Below, in pieces: positions 16,641 through 27,039 of a stretch of 37,403 nucleotides of DNA. The first letter of the stretch is position 1. Every line of letters starts with the position of its first letter. The stretch spans positions 1-37,403 of the forward strand of contig PHEV01000058.1 of the NCBI GenBank assembly GCA_002843035.1, written 5' to 3'. The notes beneath the pieces were generated by a model, which saw only the letters and a list, made by a program, of their open reading frames with translations, was not told the origin of the DNA and ran no database searches. Origin of the DNA: Actinobacteria bacterium HGW-Actinobacteria-5 (GTDB lineage: Bacteria; Actinomycetota; Actinomycetes; Propionibacteriales; Propionibacteriaceae). The position numbers were made by a program, and so were the translations under genes.

Positions 16641-17747
16641 TCAGGAGTGGACGACGACCTCCACCCGCTGGAACTCCTTGACGTCGGTGTAGCCGGTGGT
16701 GGCCAGTGCGCGACGCAGCGCGCCGACGAGGTTCATCGTGCCGTCGGCGACGTGGGACGGGCCGAGCAGGATCTCCTCCAGGGTGCCGACCGCGCCGAAC
16801 TTCACGCGTTCGCCGCGGGGGAGGGTGGCGTGCCACGCCTCCGGACCCCAGTGGTAGCCGTGGCCGGGAGCCTCGATGGCCCGTGCCAGCGGGGAGCCGA
16901 CCATGACGGCGTCCGCACCGCACGCGATGGCCTTGGCGATGTCGCCGGAGCGGCCCAGCGCGCCGTCGGCGATCACGTGCACGTAGCGGCCGCCCGACTC
17001 GTCCAGGTAGTCGCGGCGGGCCTCGGCCACATCCGCGAGCGCGGAGGCCATCGGCACCTCCACGCCGAGCACGTTGCGGGTGCGCTTGGTGGCGCCGCCG
17101 CCGAACCCGACCAGGATCCCGGCCGCACCTGTGCGCATCAGGTGCAGCGACGCCTGGTAGGTGGCGCAGCCGCCGACAATCACCGGCACGTCGAGTTCGT
17201 AGATGAACTTCTTCAGGTTCAGCGGCTCGGACACCGTGGAGACGTGCTCGGCGGACACCGTGGTGCCGCGGATCACGAAGAAGTCGACGCCGGCCTTCTC
17301 GACCACGCTGGCGTACTCCGCGCAGGTCTGCGGCGACAGCGAACCGGCCACCGGTACCCCCGCGTCCCGGATCTGCTGCATCCGCTCGGTGATCAGTTCG
17401 GCCTTGATCGGCTCGGCGTAGAGCTGCTGCATGCGGGTGGTGGCTGCGACCGGGTCGTCGAGCTCGGCGAGCTCGGCAAGCAGCGGCTCTGGGTCGTCGT
17501 AGCGCGTCCACAGCCCCTCGAGGTTCAGCACCCCGAGCCCGCCCAGCTTCCCCATCGCGATCGCCGTGGCCGGCGACATCACCGAGTCACCGGGAGCGGC
17601 CACGATCGGGAAGTCGAAGGTGAGGGCGTCGATCTTCCAGCTGAGGTTCACCTCCTCGATGCCGCGGGTGCGCCGGGTGGGCACGATGGCGATGTCGTCG
17701 AAGCCGTACACGGGCAGGGCACGCTTGGACCGGCCGATCTCGATCAT
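16641..17747 (-). CDS. guaB3: GuaB3, IMP dehydrogenase-related protein without catalytic Cys
   Basis: A 368-aa TIM-barrel protein of the GuaB3 family encoded next to guaB, as in mycobacteria. It opens with the family motif VYGFDDIAIVPTRRTR and has no CBS domain insert. In the catalytic loop, where IMP dehydrogenase has GPGSxCTTR, this protein reads GFGGGATKRTR and lacks Cys. The late GGRYVHVIADGALGRSGDIAKAIACGAD block is well kept. True IMP dehydrogenase activity is therefore unlikely. The ATG lies 18 bp after guaB, with AGGGAG upstream, so it is the second gene of that operon. Confidence 0.93.
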   Translation of the reverse strand: MIEIGRSKRALPVYGFDDIAIVPTRRTRGIEEVNLSWKIDALTFDFPIVAAPGDSVMSPATAIAMGKLGGLGVLNLEGLWTRYDDPEPLLAELAELDDPVAATTRMQQLYAEPIKAELITERMQQIRDAGVPVAGSLSPQTCAEYASVVEKAGVDFFVIRGTTVSAEHVSTVSEPLNLKKFIYELDVPVIVGGCATYQASLHLMRTGAAGILVGFGGGATKRTRNVLGVEVPMASALADVAEARRDYLDESGGRYVHVIADGALGRSGDIAKAIACGADAVMVGSPLARAIEAPGHGYHWGPEAWHATLPRGERVKFGAVGTLEEILLGPSHVADGTMNLVGALRRALATTGYTDVKEFQRVEVVVHS

Positions 17748-17765
17748 TTCTGGGAGCTCCCTTGC

Positions 17766-20244
<2,479 letters not shown>

Positions 20245-20250
20245 GCCACG

Positions 20251-20268
20251 ATCCTGCCACGCGTGGCA
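20251..20268 (-). promoter_or_regulatory. SDR promoter with perfect 14-bp palindrome
   Basis: CAGGAT (20256-20251) is six bases upstream of ATG 20244. The perfect palindrome TGCCACGCGTGGCA (20255-20268) overlaps it and is a candidate repressor site. Confidence 0.45.
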
Positions 20269-20358
20269 AGTCTCACCCGATCGGGGCCGGCCGACGCGGC
20301 GGACGCCCCGTCCCCGGGTCGAGTTCCGGGCGCCTGGGCTGGCCGGCGCCGGGCAAGG

Positions 20359-21720
20359 TCAGTTCTGGCCGTGCCAGATCACGGTCTGGAAGGCGTTCCA
20401 GACGCAGAAGGCGATCGCGAATCCGAAGACCGCGTACCGCTGCTTGCGGGTCAGCGGCACCAGTCCGAGCAGCGCGAGGCTCCACGGCAGGTACCAGGGG
20501 TGCAGGGCCTGGCCGAGCACGGCGACCGCCAGCGAGCCCCACGCCACGAGGCTGAGCGGACGGTCGCTGAAGCGGACGCCGATCCACACCAGTACCAGGA
20601 GCAGGACCAGGGTGCCGACCCGCCCGGCGACGATCAGGAAGCCCGTGTAGGAGCCGCCACCGTTCGCCCACAGGATCGCGCCGGCCTTGGCCAGCAGGGC
20701 CAGGGGTGCCGGCGTCCCGGCCAGGCCCATCAGGTCGAGCCACTCCACCCAGCCGAAGCCGAGGCCGGAGGCGGCGCTGATGGCGACGAAGCCGAGCAGC
20801 GCCACGGCGGTGGCAACGACCGTCCGCCAGCCGAGCAGCCAGAGTCGCCGGCCGAGCGCGAGTGCGGCGAGAGTGGCCGCGACCGGCAGGCCGGCCACCG
20901 CGACGATGGCGAGTCCGCCCTGCTGTTTGAAGGCCATCGCGACCGCGACGAGCAGCGGCCCGGCGAGGAAGGTGGACCACCAGCGTGGCCAGCGCAGTAC
21001 CACCCAGATCGCGGCGAGAGTGGTGGCGACCATGGGAGCGTCGTTGTGCGCGGCCCCGATGAAGTGCAGCACGAGCAGCGGGTTGAGGACGCCGAGCCAG
21101 ACCGCGCCACGTTTCGGCCGGCCGAGCAGGGTGGCGATCCGGGGCACCAGGACGAGCATGGCCGCGACGGCGAGCACAGCGGGGATCCGCATCGCGACGA
21201 CCGACCAGTAGGACTGGGCACCGGTCGCGACCACGACCAGCTCGTTGAGCCGCAGGGTCAGCGGCGGGTAGGCGACCCCGCTGCCGGCCCACAACGGGTC
21301 CACCAGGTAGGCGAACGGCCCTCCCGACGTGGCGAGTCCCACGTGGTAGGGGTTCTCGCCGACCGACAGCGTCCAGCCCAGGTCGGCGTAGAGCACGGCG
21401 TCCGGGCTGAGTACGGGCGGCACCACCAGCAGCGGGAGGCTCCACAGGGCGAGGGTCGTACCCGCGTGGACGGCGGGACGCTCCCGGGTGGGCCGGATGT
21501 GCCACCATCCCCAGACCAGTGCCACGACCCCGACGACGAGCACGACGCGGTTCCAGGGCATCGAGGCGGAGAGCCCGATCGCGTTCACCCAGTTCGCGGG
21601 CCAGCCGTCGGGGGAGAAGGAGAACTCGGGGTGGCAGCTGCCCCACGCCACCAGCACGGTGCCAGCGAAGCCCGCCCAGACCCCGCGCGAGCGCAGGGCC
21701 GCGGCCGGTCGGACGGTCAT
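20359..21720 (-). CDS. GT-C polyprenol-phosphomannose-dependent mannosyltransferase, MptB-like
   Basis: A 453-aa polytopic membrane glycosyltransferase with about a dozen helices. The first extracellular loop SPDAVLYADLGW contains the acidic GT-C motif, followed by GENPYHVG and AYPPLTL, a pattern typical of actinobacterial MptA/MptB alpha-1,6-mannosyltransferases that use polyprenyl-phosphate-mannose. HPWYLPW near the C-terminus is also family-like. Such enzymes build lipomannan-type glycolipids; the donor and acceptor are inferred. AGGAG lies five bases before ATG 21720 and TACACT (21757-21752) is a plausible -10. It diverges from the MATE gene across a 214-bp gap. Confidence 0.82.
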   Translation of the reverse strand: MTVRPAAALRSRGVWAGFAGTVLVAWGSCHPEFSFSPDGWPANWVNAIGLSASMPWNRVVLVVGVVALVWGWWHIRPTRERPAVHAGTTLALWSLPLLVVPPVLSPDAVLYADLGWTLSVGENPYHVGLATSGGPFAYLVDPLWAGSGVAYPPLTLRLNELVVVATGAQSYWSVVAMRIPAVLAVAAMLVLVPRIATLLGRPKRGAVWLGVLNPLLVLHFIGAAHNDAPMVATTLAAIWVVLRWPRWWSTFLAGPLLVAVAMAFKQQGGLAIVAVAGLPVAATLAALALGRRLWLLGWRTVVATAVALLGFVAISAASGLGFGWVEWLDLMGLAGTPAPLALLAKAGAILWANGGGSYTGFLIVAGRVGTLVLLLVLVWIGVRFSDRPLSLVAWGSLAVAVLGQALHPWYLPWSLALLGLVPLTRKQRYAVFGFAIAFCVWNAFQTVIWHGQN

Positions 21721-21751
21721 GTGGGCTCCTGCGAAGGATGGGGTCGACTCC

Positions 21752-21757
21752 CCAGTG
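21752..21757 (-). promoter_or_regulatory. -10 TACACT for the mannosyltransferase gene
   Basis: On the minus strand TACACT precedes a leader of about 25 bases with AGGAG. The rest of the gap 21721-21934 contains only the MATE -10; no other gene is supported. Confidence 0.45.
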
Positions 21758-21922
21758 TAGGGCGGGCGAGGCTTGCTGCCGCGGCGGATCCGGGCCGGCG
21801 AAACGAGGGCCCTGCCGCTGCGTGCTCCGGATCGCCGCCCTCGGCCCTGGCCCGGGCAGCGGTGGCAGGAACGCCTCGCGGTCGGCGGTGGTCGTTCCGC
21901 TCGAGCGGCGCTGCCGGCGGGA

Positions 21923-21928
21923 TACCGT
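21923..21928 (+). promoter_or_regulatory. leaderless -10 TACCGT for the MATE gene
   Basis: TACCGT, then GACCCG, then GTG 21935. Confidence 0.7.
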
Positions 21929-21934
21929 GACCCG

Positions 21935-23230
21935 GTGCGGACGCCGAACAGCCAGAGCAGGGAGATCCTCGCGCTGGCCCTGCCCGCCTTCCTCGCCCTT
22001 GTCGCCGAGCCGCTCTTCCTGCTCGCGGACACCGCGATCGTCGGGCACCTCGGTACCGCACAGCTGGCCGGCCTGGGCGTGGCCAGCGCGATCCTGGTCA
22101 CCGCCGCGGGAGTGTTCGTGTTCCTCGCCTACGGCACCACCTCGATCGTCGCGCGGCAGGTGGGCGCGGGCCACGAGCGGGCCGCGCTCGCGTCCGGACT
22201 GGACGGGATCTGGCTCGCCCTGATCCTCGGGGTGCCGGCCGCCGTGGGGGTCGGTCTGGGTGCGGCCCCGCTGTCGGGGCTGTTCGGGGCGTCCGCGGAC
22301 GTGCTCGGCCAGGCGACCATCTACCTCGCCATCTCGGCTGCGGGCATCCCGGCAATGCTGGTGGTGCTCGCCGCCACCGGGGCGCTGCGCGGCCTGCAGG
22401 ACACCCGCACCCCGCTGGTCGCCTCCGTGCTCGGCTTCGGCGGCAACCTTGTGCTCAACCTGTGGTTCGTGCTGGGCCTGGGCTGGGGGATCGCCGGCTC
22501 GGCGTGGGGCACCGTCCTCGCGCAGAGCGCGATGGCGCTCGGCCTGGTGGCGGTCGTGGTGCGCCGCGCGCTGCAGGTGCACGCGCCGTTGCGTCCCGAG
22601 CCGGGACGGGTGGTGCGGGCCGCGGCGACCGGTGTGCCCCTGCTGGTGCGCACGCTCGCCCTGCGTGCGATCCTGCTGGTCACGACCTGGGTGGCCGCGG
22701 GCCTGGGCGAGGTCCCGTTGGCGGCCCACCAGGTGGCGGGGACGATCTGGACGTTCCAGGCATTCGCGCTCGACGCGCTCGCCATTGCCGCGCAGGCACT
22801 CACCGGCAAGGCGCTCGGTGCGGGCGATGCGGCGGCAGTACGGGCGGCGACGACCACGATGATCCGTTGGGGGGCGTGGGCCGGTCTCGGGTTCGGGCTG
22901 TTGCTGGCGGCCGGGTCCGGAGGTGCCGCGGCCCTGCTCGTGATCGGCGCCACGGGGTGGCTGTCCGGACTGGTCTTCGTGGTGGACGGGGTCCTGATCG
23001 GTGCGGGCGACGGGCGCTGGCTCGCCGGAGCGATGGCGGCGACACTCGGGCTCTACCTGCCGTTCGTGCTCGCCGTCCGCTGGCAGACGCCGGTCCTGGC
23101 CGGGCTCGGCGACCCGGTGGCCGTGGCGGTGCTGTGGGCGGTGTTCATGGTCTTCATGGGCATCCGGTGGGGCTTCCTGTGGCACCGGGTCCGAGGGGAC
23201 GCGTGGCTGGTCACCGGGGCGGAGCGCTGA
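21935..23230 (+). CDS. MATE family efflux transporter, DinF-like
   Basis: A 431-aa, 12-helix multidrug and toxin extrusion protein of the DinF branch. It starts with REILALALPAFLALVAEPLFLLADTAIVGHLG, shown here by position 9-40 and recognisable by the PLF..DTAIVGHLG signature, and has the internal two-fold repeat (ALRGLQDTRTPL after the first half). MATE proteins exchange organic cations, and DinF types probably other lipophilic compounds, against protons or sodium. GTG 21935 is set by the leaderless -10; longer readings to 21773 add non-conserved sequence. It converges on chorismate mutase with a 22-bp gap. Confidence 0.9.
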   Translation: MRTPNSQSREILALALPAFLALVAEPLFLLADTAIVGHLGTAQLAGLGVASAILVTAAGVFVFLAYGTTSIVARQVGAGHERAALASGLDGIWLALILGVPAAVGVGLGAAPLSGLFGASADVLGQATIYLAISAAGIPAMLVVLAATGALRGLQDTRTPLVASVLGFGGNLVLNLWFVLGLGWGIAGSAWGTVLAQSAMALGLVAVVVRRALQVHAPLRPEPGRVVRAAATGVPLLVRTLALRAILLVTTWVAAGLGEVPLAAHQVAGTIWTFQAFALDALAIAAQALTGKALGAGDAAAVRAATTTMIRWGAWAGLGFGLLLAAGSGGAAALLVIGATGWLSGLVFVVDGVLIGAGDGRWLAGAMAATLGLYLPFVLAVRWQTPVLAGLGDPVAVAVLWAVFMVFMGIRWGFLWHRVRGDAWLVTGAER

Positions 23231-23252
23231 CCCCGGCCGAGGGCTGAGTGGC

Positions 23253-23537
23253 CTACTCTGCGGCGATCGCCTCGTGGTGCCGGACGACCTCCGCGACCAC
23301 GAAGTTCAGCCACTTCTCCGCGAACTCGGGATCGAGGTTGGCCTGTTCGGCGAGCCGGCGCAGCCGGCCGATCTGCTGGTCCTCGCGTTCCGGGTCCGCC
23401 GGAGCGAGTCCCTTCGTGCGCTTGAGTCTCCCGACCTGCTGGGTGATCTTGAACCGTTCGGCGAGCAGGCAGATGATCGCGGCGTCCAGGTTGTCGATGG
23501 AGCCGCGGAGGCGCTCGAGTTCGGGGTCGCTCTGCAC
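23253..23537 (-). CDS. AroQ-type chorismate mutase
   Basis: A 94-aa all-helical chorismate mutase, which converts chorismate to prephenate for Phe and Tyr synthesis. The AroQ pattern is visible: LRGSIDNLDAAIICLLAERF, then QVGRLKRTKGL with the substrate-binding Arg/Lys, PEREDQQIGRLR and the final helix. Length equals small actinobacterial mutases, which can be activated by DAHP synthase. GTG 23537 is preferred over the GTG at 23543 because TAGGCT lies exactly six bases upstream of the former, while the latter would fall between -10 and transcription start. Confidence 0.9.
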   Translation of the reverse strand: MQSDPELERLRGSIDNLDAAIICLLAERFKITQQVGRLKRTKGLAPADPEREDQQIGRLRRLAEQANLDPEFAEKWLNFVVAEVVRHHEAIAAE

Positions 23538-23543
23538 GCGCAC

Positions 23544-23549
23544 AGCCTA
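23544..23549 (-). promoter_or_regulatory. leaderless -10 TAGGCT for chorismate mutase
   Basis: On the minus strand TAGGCT, then GTGCGC, then GTG 23537. It decides between two nearby GTG codons. Confidence 0.7.
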
Positions 23550-23578
23550 GCCGGGGTGGACGCCACCCGTCCCGATGC

Positions 23579-23857
23579 TCAGCCGTGCCTGGTCGGCACC
23601 AGACCGGTGGCGGTCAGCCCGAAGAAGAGGACGGCACCGATGACCAGGCCGATGCCCAGTCGCACCAGAACCCGGAACCAGGGCCTGGCGGGCAGGAGCT
23701 GGAAGCCGACGGCGAGCGCGAGCCCGATGCCTCCCGCGATCCCGGCGTAGACGGGCTGGACGAAGCCGGAGATCAGTCCCACCGCGAGGCCGGCGATGCC
23801 CAGTGTCGCCTCCGGTCCGCCCGAGGGGGAGTGCAGGTCGTTCGATGTCTGGCTCAC
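23579..23857 (-). CDS. small membrane protein, unknown
   Basis: A 92-aa protein with a polar N-terminus and three hydrophobic stretches (about 18-35, 37-56 and 65-85), rich in Gly and Ala. Family not recognised. GTG 23857 is supported by TAGAGT exactly six bases upstream. It lies upstream of chorismate mutase on the same strand but both have their own -10. Confidence 0.68.
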   Translation of the reverse strand: MSQTSNDLHSPSGGPEATLGIAGLAVGLISGFVQPVYAGIAGGIGLALAVGFQLLPARPWFRVLVRLGIGLVIGAVLFFGLTATGLVPTRHG

Positions 23858-23863
23858 GGCGCC

Positions 23864-23869
23864 ACTCTA
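23864..23869 (-). promoter_or_regulatory. leaderless -10 TAGAGT for the 92-aa membrane protein
   Basis: On the minus strand TAGAGT, then GGCGCC, then GTG 23857. Confidence 0.68.
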
Positions 23870-23928
23870 GGAGGCTCCGGGCTCGCCGTGGGCCGGTGCG
23901 GAAGGTTGCGTCCCGTTCCCCGCACCGG

Positions 23929-24483
23929 TCAGGCGATCACGTCTCCCGGCGTGGTGTTGGCGGGGATACCGGTCACGACGGACGCCGGCGGCACGTCCTT
24001 CACCACCAGGGCGTTCGCCCCGATCCTGGTGCCGTCGCCGATCGTGATCGGGCCGATGATCTTCGCTCCCGCGCCGAGCAGGACGTTGTTGCCGATGGTG
24101 GGGTGCCGCTTGAACCTGCCCCGGCTGCGGCCGCCGAGGGTGACCTGGTGGTACATCAGCACGTCGTTGCCGATCTCTGCGGTCTCCCCGATCACCACGC
24201 CCATGCCGTGGTCGATGAAGAACCGACGCCCGATCACCGCGCCCGGGTGGATCTCGATCCCGGTGAGCCCTCGCGACCACTGCGAGAAGATCCTCGCCAG
24301 TGGCCGCAGCGCCGGGCTGGTCGTCCACATCCGGTGGCACAGCCGGTGAATCCAGACCGCGTGGATGCCCGGGTAGGTGAGCGCGACCAGCACCCTGGAC
24401 GTCGCTGCGGGGTCCTCCCGCATCGCGGTGTCGAGGTCTTCCTTGATGCGCGCCCACGCACGCCGGAGCAGGTTCGCTTGCAC
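23929..24483 (-). CDS. cysE: serine O-acetyltransferase
   Basis: CysE makes O-acetylserine from serine and acetyl-CoA, the substrate of CysK. The 184-aa product is a short-form enzyme: a helical N-terminus ([18 protein letters not shown]), then left-handed beta-helix hexapeptides with the catalytic [13 protein letters not shown] and YHQVTLGG, ending in ASVVTGIPA. The GTG start shares one base with the cysK TAG (TAGTG), so translation is coupled. It is the third gene of the metY-cysK-cysE operon. Confidence 0.95.
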   Translation of the reverse strand: MQANLLRRAWARIKEDLDTAMREDPAATSRVLVALTYPGIHAVWIHRLCHRMWTTSPALRPLARIFSQWSRGLTGIEIHPGAVIGRRFFIDHGMGVVIGETAEIGNDVLMYHQVTLGGRSRGRFKRHPTIGNNVLLGAGAKIIGPITIGDGTRIGANALVVKDVPPASVVTGIPANTTPGDVIA

Positions 24484-25415
24484 TAGTCCAGTAGATCGGC
24501 GTAGAGCACCGTGGACAAGTACCTCTCCCCGAACGACGGGATGATCACGACGATGGTCTTCCCGGCGTTCTCCTCGCGCGCGGCCAGTTCGCCGGCGGCG
24601 GCGAGCGCAGCGCCGGAGCTGATGCCGACCAGCAGGCCCTCCTCGCGGGCGGCCCTGCGGGCCCACTCGACGGCGGTGTCGCTGCTCTGCGGCAGCACCT
24701 CGTCGATCACCGAGCGGTCGAGGATGTCGGGGATGAAGTTGGCCCCGATGCCCTGGATCTTGTGCGGCCCGGGCTGGCCGCCGGAGAGCAGCGGCGACTC
24801 GGCCGGCTCGACCGCCACGATCTTCACCCCCGGCTTGTGCTGCTTGAGCACCTGCCCGACCCCGGTGATGGTGCCGCCGGTGCCGACGCCGGCCACCACG
24901 TAGTCGACCTTGCCCTCGGTGTCCGCCCAGATCTCCAGCGCCGTGGTCTTGCGGTGGATGTCGGGGTTGGCGGGGTTGGCGAACTGGCGGGCCAGGATCG
25001 CGCCCGGCGTCTCGGCTGCGATCTGCTCGGCCCTGGTCACCGCGCCCTTCATGCCCTCAGCGCCCGGGGTGAGGACGAGCTCGGCGCCGAACGCGCGGAG
25101 CAGGGCGCGACGCTCCTTGCTCATCGTCTCGGGCATCGTGAGGATCACCGTGTAGCCGCGGGCGGCGCCGACGAAGGCCAGCGCGATCCCGGTGTTGCCG
25201 GACGTGCCCTCGACGATCGTGCCGCCCGGCTTCAGCTCACCGGACGCCTCGGCGGCATCGATGATCGCGACGCCGATCCGGTCCTTCACCGAGTTGGCCG
25301 GGTTGTAGAACTCCAGCTTCGCCAGCACGATCGCCTGTGAGTCGCCGTAGAGCCGGTTGATCCTCACCAGCGGGGTGCGGCCGATCAGCTTGGTCGCGTC
25401 CTGGAAGTACGCCAT
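24483..25415 (-). CDS. cysK: cysteine synthase A (O-acetylserine sulfhydrylase)
   Basis: A PLP enzyme that forms cysteine from O-acetylserine and sulfide. The 310-aa chain has the PLP lysine Lys44 in NPANSVKDR, the substrate loop GTSGNTG, the phosphate-binding GVGTGGT and the [14 protein letters not shown] block. The acetyltransferase gene that makes its substrate follows directly. AGGA about nine bases before the ATG, and 32 bp after metY, suggest cotranscription. Confidence 0.97.
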   Translation of the reverse strand: MAYFQDATKLIGRTPLVRINRLYGDSQAIVLAKLEFYNPANSVKDRIGVAIIDAAEASGELKPGGTIVEGTSGNTGIALAFVGAARGYTVILTMPETMSKERRALLRAFGAELVLTPGAEGMKGAVTRAEQIAAETPGAILARQFANPANPDIHRKTTALEIWADTEGKVDYVVAGVGTGGTITGVGQVLKQHKPGVKIVAVEPAESPLLSGGQPGPHKIQGIGANFIPDILDRSVIDEVLPQSSDTAVEWARRAAREEGLLVGISSGAALAAAGELAAREENAGKTIVVIIPSFGERYLSTVLYADLLD

Positions 25416-25447
25416 GTTCGTTCGTCCTGTCTCGTGTCGTCGTTCGG

Positions 25448-26731
25448 TCAGAGCTGGGCCAGTGCCTGGTCCAGGTCGGCGATCAGGTCGTCGATGTGCT
25501 CGATCCCCACGCTGAGCCGGACCATCTCGGGAGCGACGCCGGCGGCGACCAGCTCCTCCTCGGTCAGCTGGGAATGGGTGGTTGTCGCGTTGTGGATGGC
25601 CAGCGACTTGGCGTCCCCGATGTTCGCGAGGTGGGAGAACAGCTGCAGGGCCTCGATGAAGGTCGAGCCGCCCTCGCGACCGGCCTTGAGCCCGAAGGCG
25701 AGGATGCCGCCGTAGCCGCGTCCGGTGAGCACCCGGTCGGCGACCGCCTTCGATGGGGACGAGTCCAGGCCCGGATAGTTCACCCAGGCGACCTTGTCGT
25801 GTCCTTCCAGGTACTTCGCCACGGCGAGGGCGTTCTGCGAGTGGCGCTCGATCCGCAGGTGCAGGGTCTCCAGGCCCTGGAGCAGCTGCCAGGAGTTGAA
25901 CGGGGAGATCGCGGCGCCGGTGTTGCGCAGCAGCACGGTCCGGGCCCGGATGATGTAGGCCGCCGGGCCGACCGCGTCCGTCCAGACGACACCGTGGTAG
26001 GCGGGGTCGGGGCCGGTCAGCCCGGGGAACCGGTCGGCATGGGCGGTCCAGTCGAAGTTGCCGGAGTCGACGATCACGCCGCCGATCGAGGTGCCGTGGC
26101 CGCCGATGTACTTGGTGGCCGAGTGGACGGCGACGTCGACCCCGTGGTCGAAGACGTGGGCCAGCAGGGGCGTGGGCACGGTGTTGTCCACGATGAACGG
26201 CAGCCCGAGCGCGTGGGCGGCGGACGACCAGGCGTCCAGATCGACGACGTTGATCGCCGGGTTGCCGATGGTCTCGCCGAAGACCAGCTTTGTCTTCGCG
26301 TCGACGTGCTGGGCGAGTTCCTCGGGCTTCTCCGGGTCGACGAAGCGGGCCTCGATGCCGTACTGGGCGAGCGTGTGTGCGAACAGGGCGTAGGTGCCGC
26401 CGTACAGGGTGGACAGCGCCACGATGTTGTCACCGGCGTAGGTCAGGTTGAGCACGGCGTAGGTGATTGCCGCCGACCCGGACGCCGTGGCGAGCGCCCC
26501 GACGCCGCCCTCGAGGGCGTTGACCCGGGTCTCGAACACGCTCTGGGTGGGGTTCATGATCCGGGTGTAGATGTTGCCGGGAACCTTCAGGGCGAACAGG
26601 TCCGCGGCGTGCTGGGTGTCGTCGAAGACGTAGCTGGTCGTCTGGTAGATCGGCACAGCGCGGGAGTTGGTGGCCGGATCGGCCTCCTCCTGGCCGGCGT
26701 GGACGGTGAGGGTGTCGGGATGCTGGGACAT
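25448..26731 (-). CDS. metY: O-acetylhomoserine sulfhydrylase
   Basis: A 427-aa Cys/Met metabolism PLP enzyme that joins sulfide to O-acetylhomoserine to give homocysteine. Features are the N-terminal [20 protein letters not shown], the PLP lysine Lys207 in [16 protein letters not shown], and the late [12 protein letters not shown]. Length (about 430 aa) separates MetY from the shorter cystathionine synthases. AGGAG precedes ATG 26731. The leader of about 190 bases contains a polycysteine reading frame, so expression of the whole operon is probably tied to cysteinyl-tRNA supply. Confidence 0.95.
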   Translation of the reverse strand: MSQHPDTLTVHAGQEEADPATNSRAVPIYQTTSYVFDDTQHAADLFALKVPGNIYTRIMNPTQSVFETRVNALEGGVGALATASGSAAITYAVLNLTYAGDNIVALSTLYGGTYALFAHTLAQYGIEARFVDPEKPEELAQHVDAKTKLVFGETIGNPAINVVDLDAWSSAAHALGLPFIVDNTVPTPLLAHVFDHGVDVAVHSATKYIGGHGTSIGGVIVDSGNFDWTAHADRFPGLTGPDPAYHGVVWTDAVGPAAYIIRARTVLLRNTGAAISPFNSWQLLQGLETLHLRIERHSQNALAVAKYLEGHDKVAWVNYPGLDSSPSKAVADRVLTGRGYGGILAFGLKAGREGGSTFIEALQLFSHLANIGDAKSLAIHNATTTHSQLTEEELVAAGVAPEMVRLSVGIEHIDDLIADLDQALAQL

Positions 26732-26761
26732 GGTGCTCCTGATTGTGCTGCGGTATGAGTT

Positions 26762-26817
26762 GGCCGGACGGCCTGATGGGCGTCCGCGGGGCATGGATGG
26801 GCGATCCGCGAGGGATC
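26762..26817 (-). promoter_or_regulatory. attenuator-like hairpins between cysteine leader and metY
   Basis: Three small inverted repeats lie here: GATCC/GGATC (26803-26807, 26813-26817), GGACG/CGTCC (26766-26770, 26781-26785) and GGCC/GGCC (26762-26765, 26770-26773). The last two share bases and cannot form together, as expected for alternative leader folds. No direct anti-Shine-Dalgarno was found. Confidence 0.4.
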
Positions 26818-26852
26818 TGATGGGGCTGGTGTCGGTTCGTTGGCGCGGTGTT

Positions 26853-26924
26853 TCAGCGCATTCGACAACAGGCCATCGACGGCGCACAGCAGCAACACAT
26901 GGTCGCGGGGCTCGTCGAGGACAT
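26853..26924 (-). CDS. leaderless polycysteine leader peptide of the metY-cysK-cysE operon
   Basis: A 23-codon reading frame. It begins with MSSTSPAT, continues with MCCCCAPSMACCRMR and ends at TGA 26853. Six of its last 15 residues are Cys, four of them in a row. ATG 26924 lies exactly six bases after TAGCCT, itself 18 bp after TTGACC, so the transcript should start at this codon without a leader. Leaderless polycysteine short reading frames act as cysteine-responsive attenuators in mycobacteria; here the genes downstream are for sulfur assimilation. The model: with scarce Cys-tRNA, ribosomes stall in the Cys run and alter access to metY. The peptide itself probably has no other function. 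Confidence 0.88.
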   Translation of the reverse strand: MSSTSPATMCCCCAPSMACCRMR

Positions 26925-26930
26925 GGCCGC

Positions 26931-26960
26931 AGGCTAGTGGGATGTCCGTTGAACGGTCAA
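26931..26960 (-). promoter_or_regulatory. promoter of the metY operon
   Basis: On the minus strand, TTGACC (26960-26955), 18 bp, TAGCCT (26936-26931), six bases, ATG 26924. An inverted repeat GTTGA-N4-TCAAC (26948-26961) overlaps the -35 and could bind a repressor. Confidence 0.78.
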
Positions 26961-26989
26961 CTGCATCTTGGTATGCGGTCACTCCGGCG

Positions 26990-27001
26990 CGGTGGCCACC
27001 G
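26990..27001. promoter_or_regulatory. 12-bp palindrome between metY leader and guaA
   Basis: CGGTGGCCACCG is a perfect palindrome lying between the two divergent promoters. Candidate operator only; no family assigned. Confidence 0.3.
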
Positions 27002-27025
27002 TGCGGGCAGACCCCGGTTTGCCCA

Positions 27026-27031
27026 TAAACT
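27026..27031 (+). promoter_or_regulatory. -10 TAAACT for guaA
   Basis: TAAACT lies eight bases before ATG 27040, implying a leader of two bases or less. No purine riboswitch is seen. Confidence 0.55.
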
Positions 27032-27039
27032 CAGCCGTC

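Noticed and set aside
21721-21934. N-terminal extension of either the MATE protein or the mannosyltransferase
   Set aside because: Both extensions are low-complexity; the -10 boxes and ribosome binding site favour the shorter forms.
26732-26852. SAM or cobalamin riboswitch upstream of metY
   Set aside because: No SAM-I, SAM-II or SAM-IV core and no B12 box could be recognised; the polycysteine leader explains the region better.
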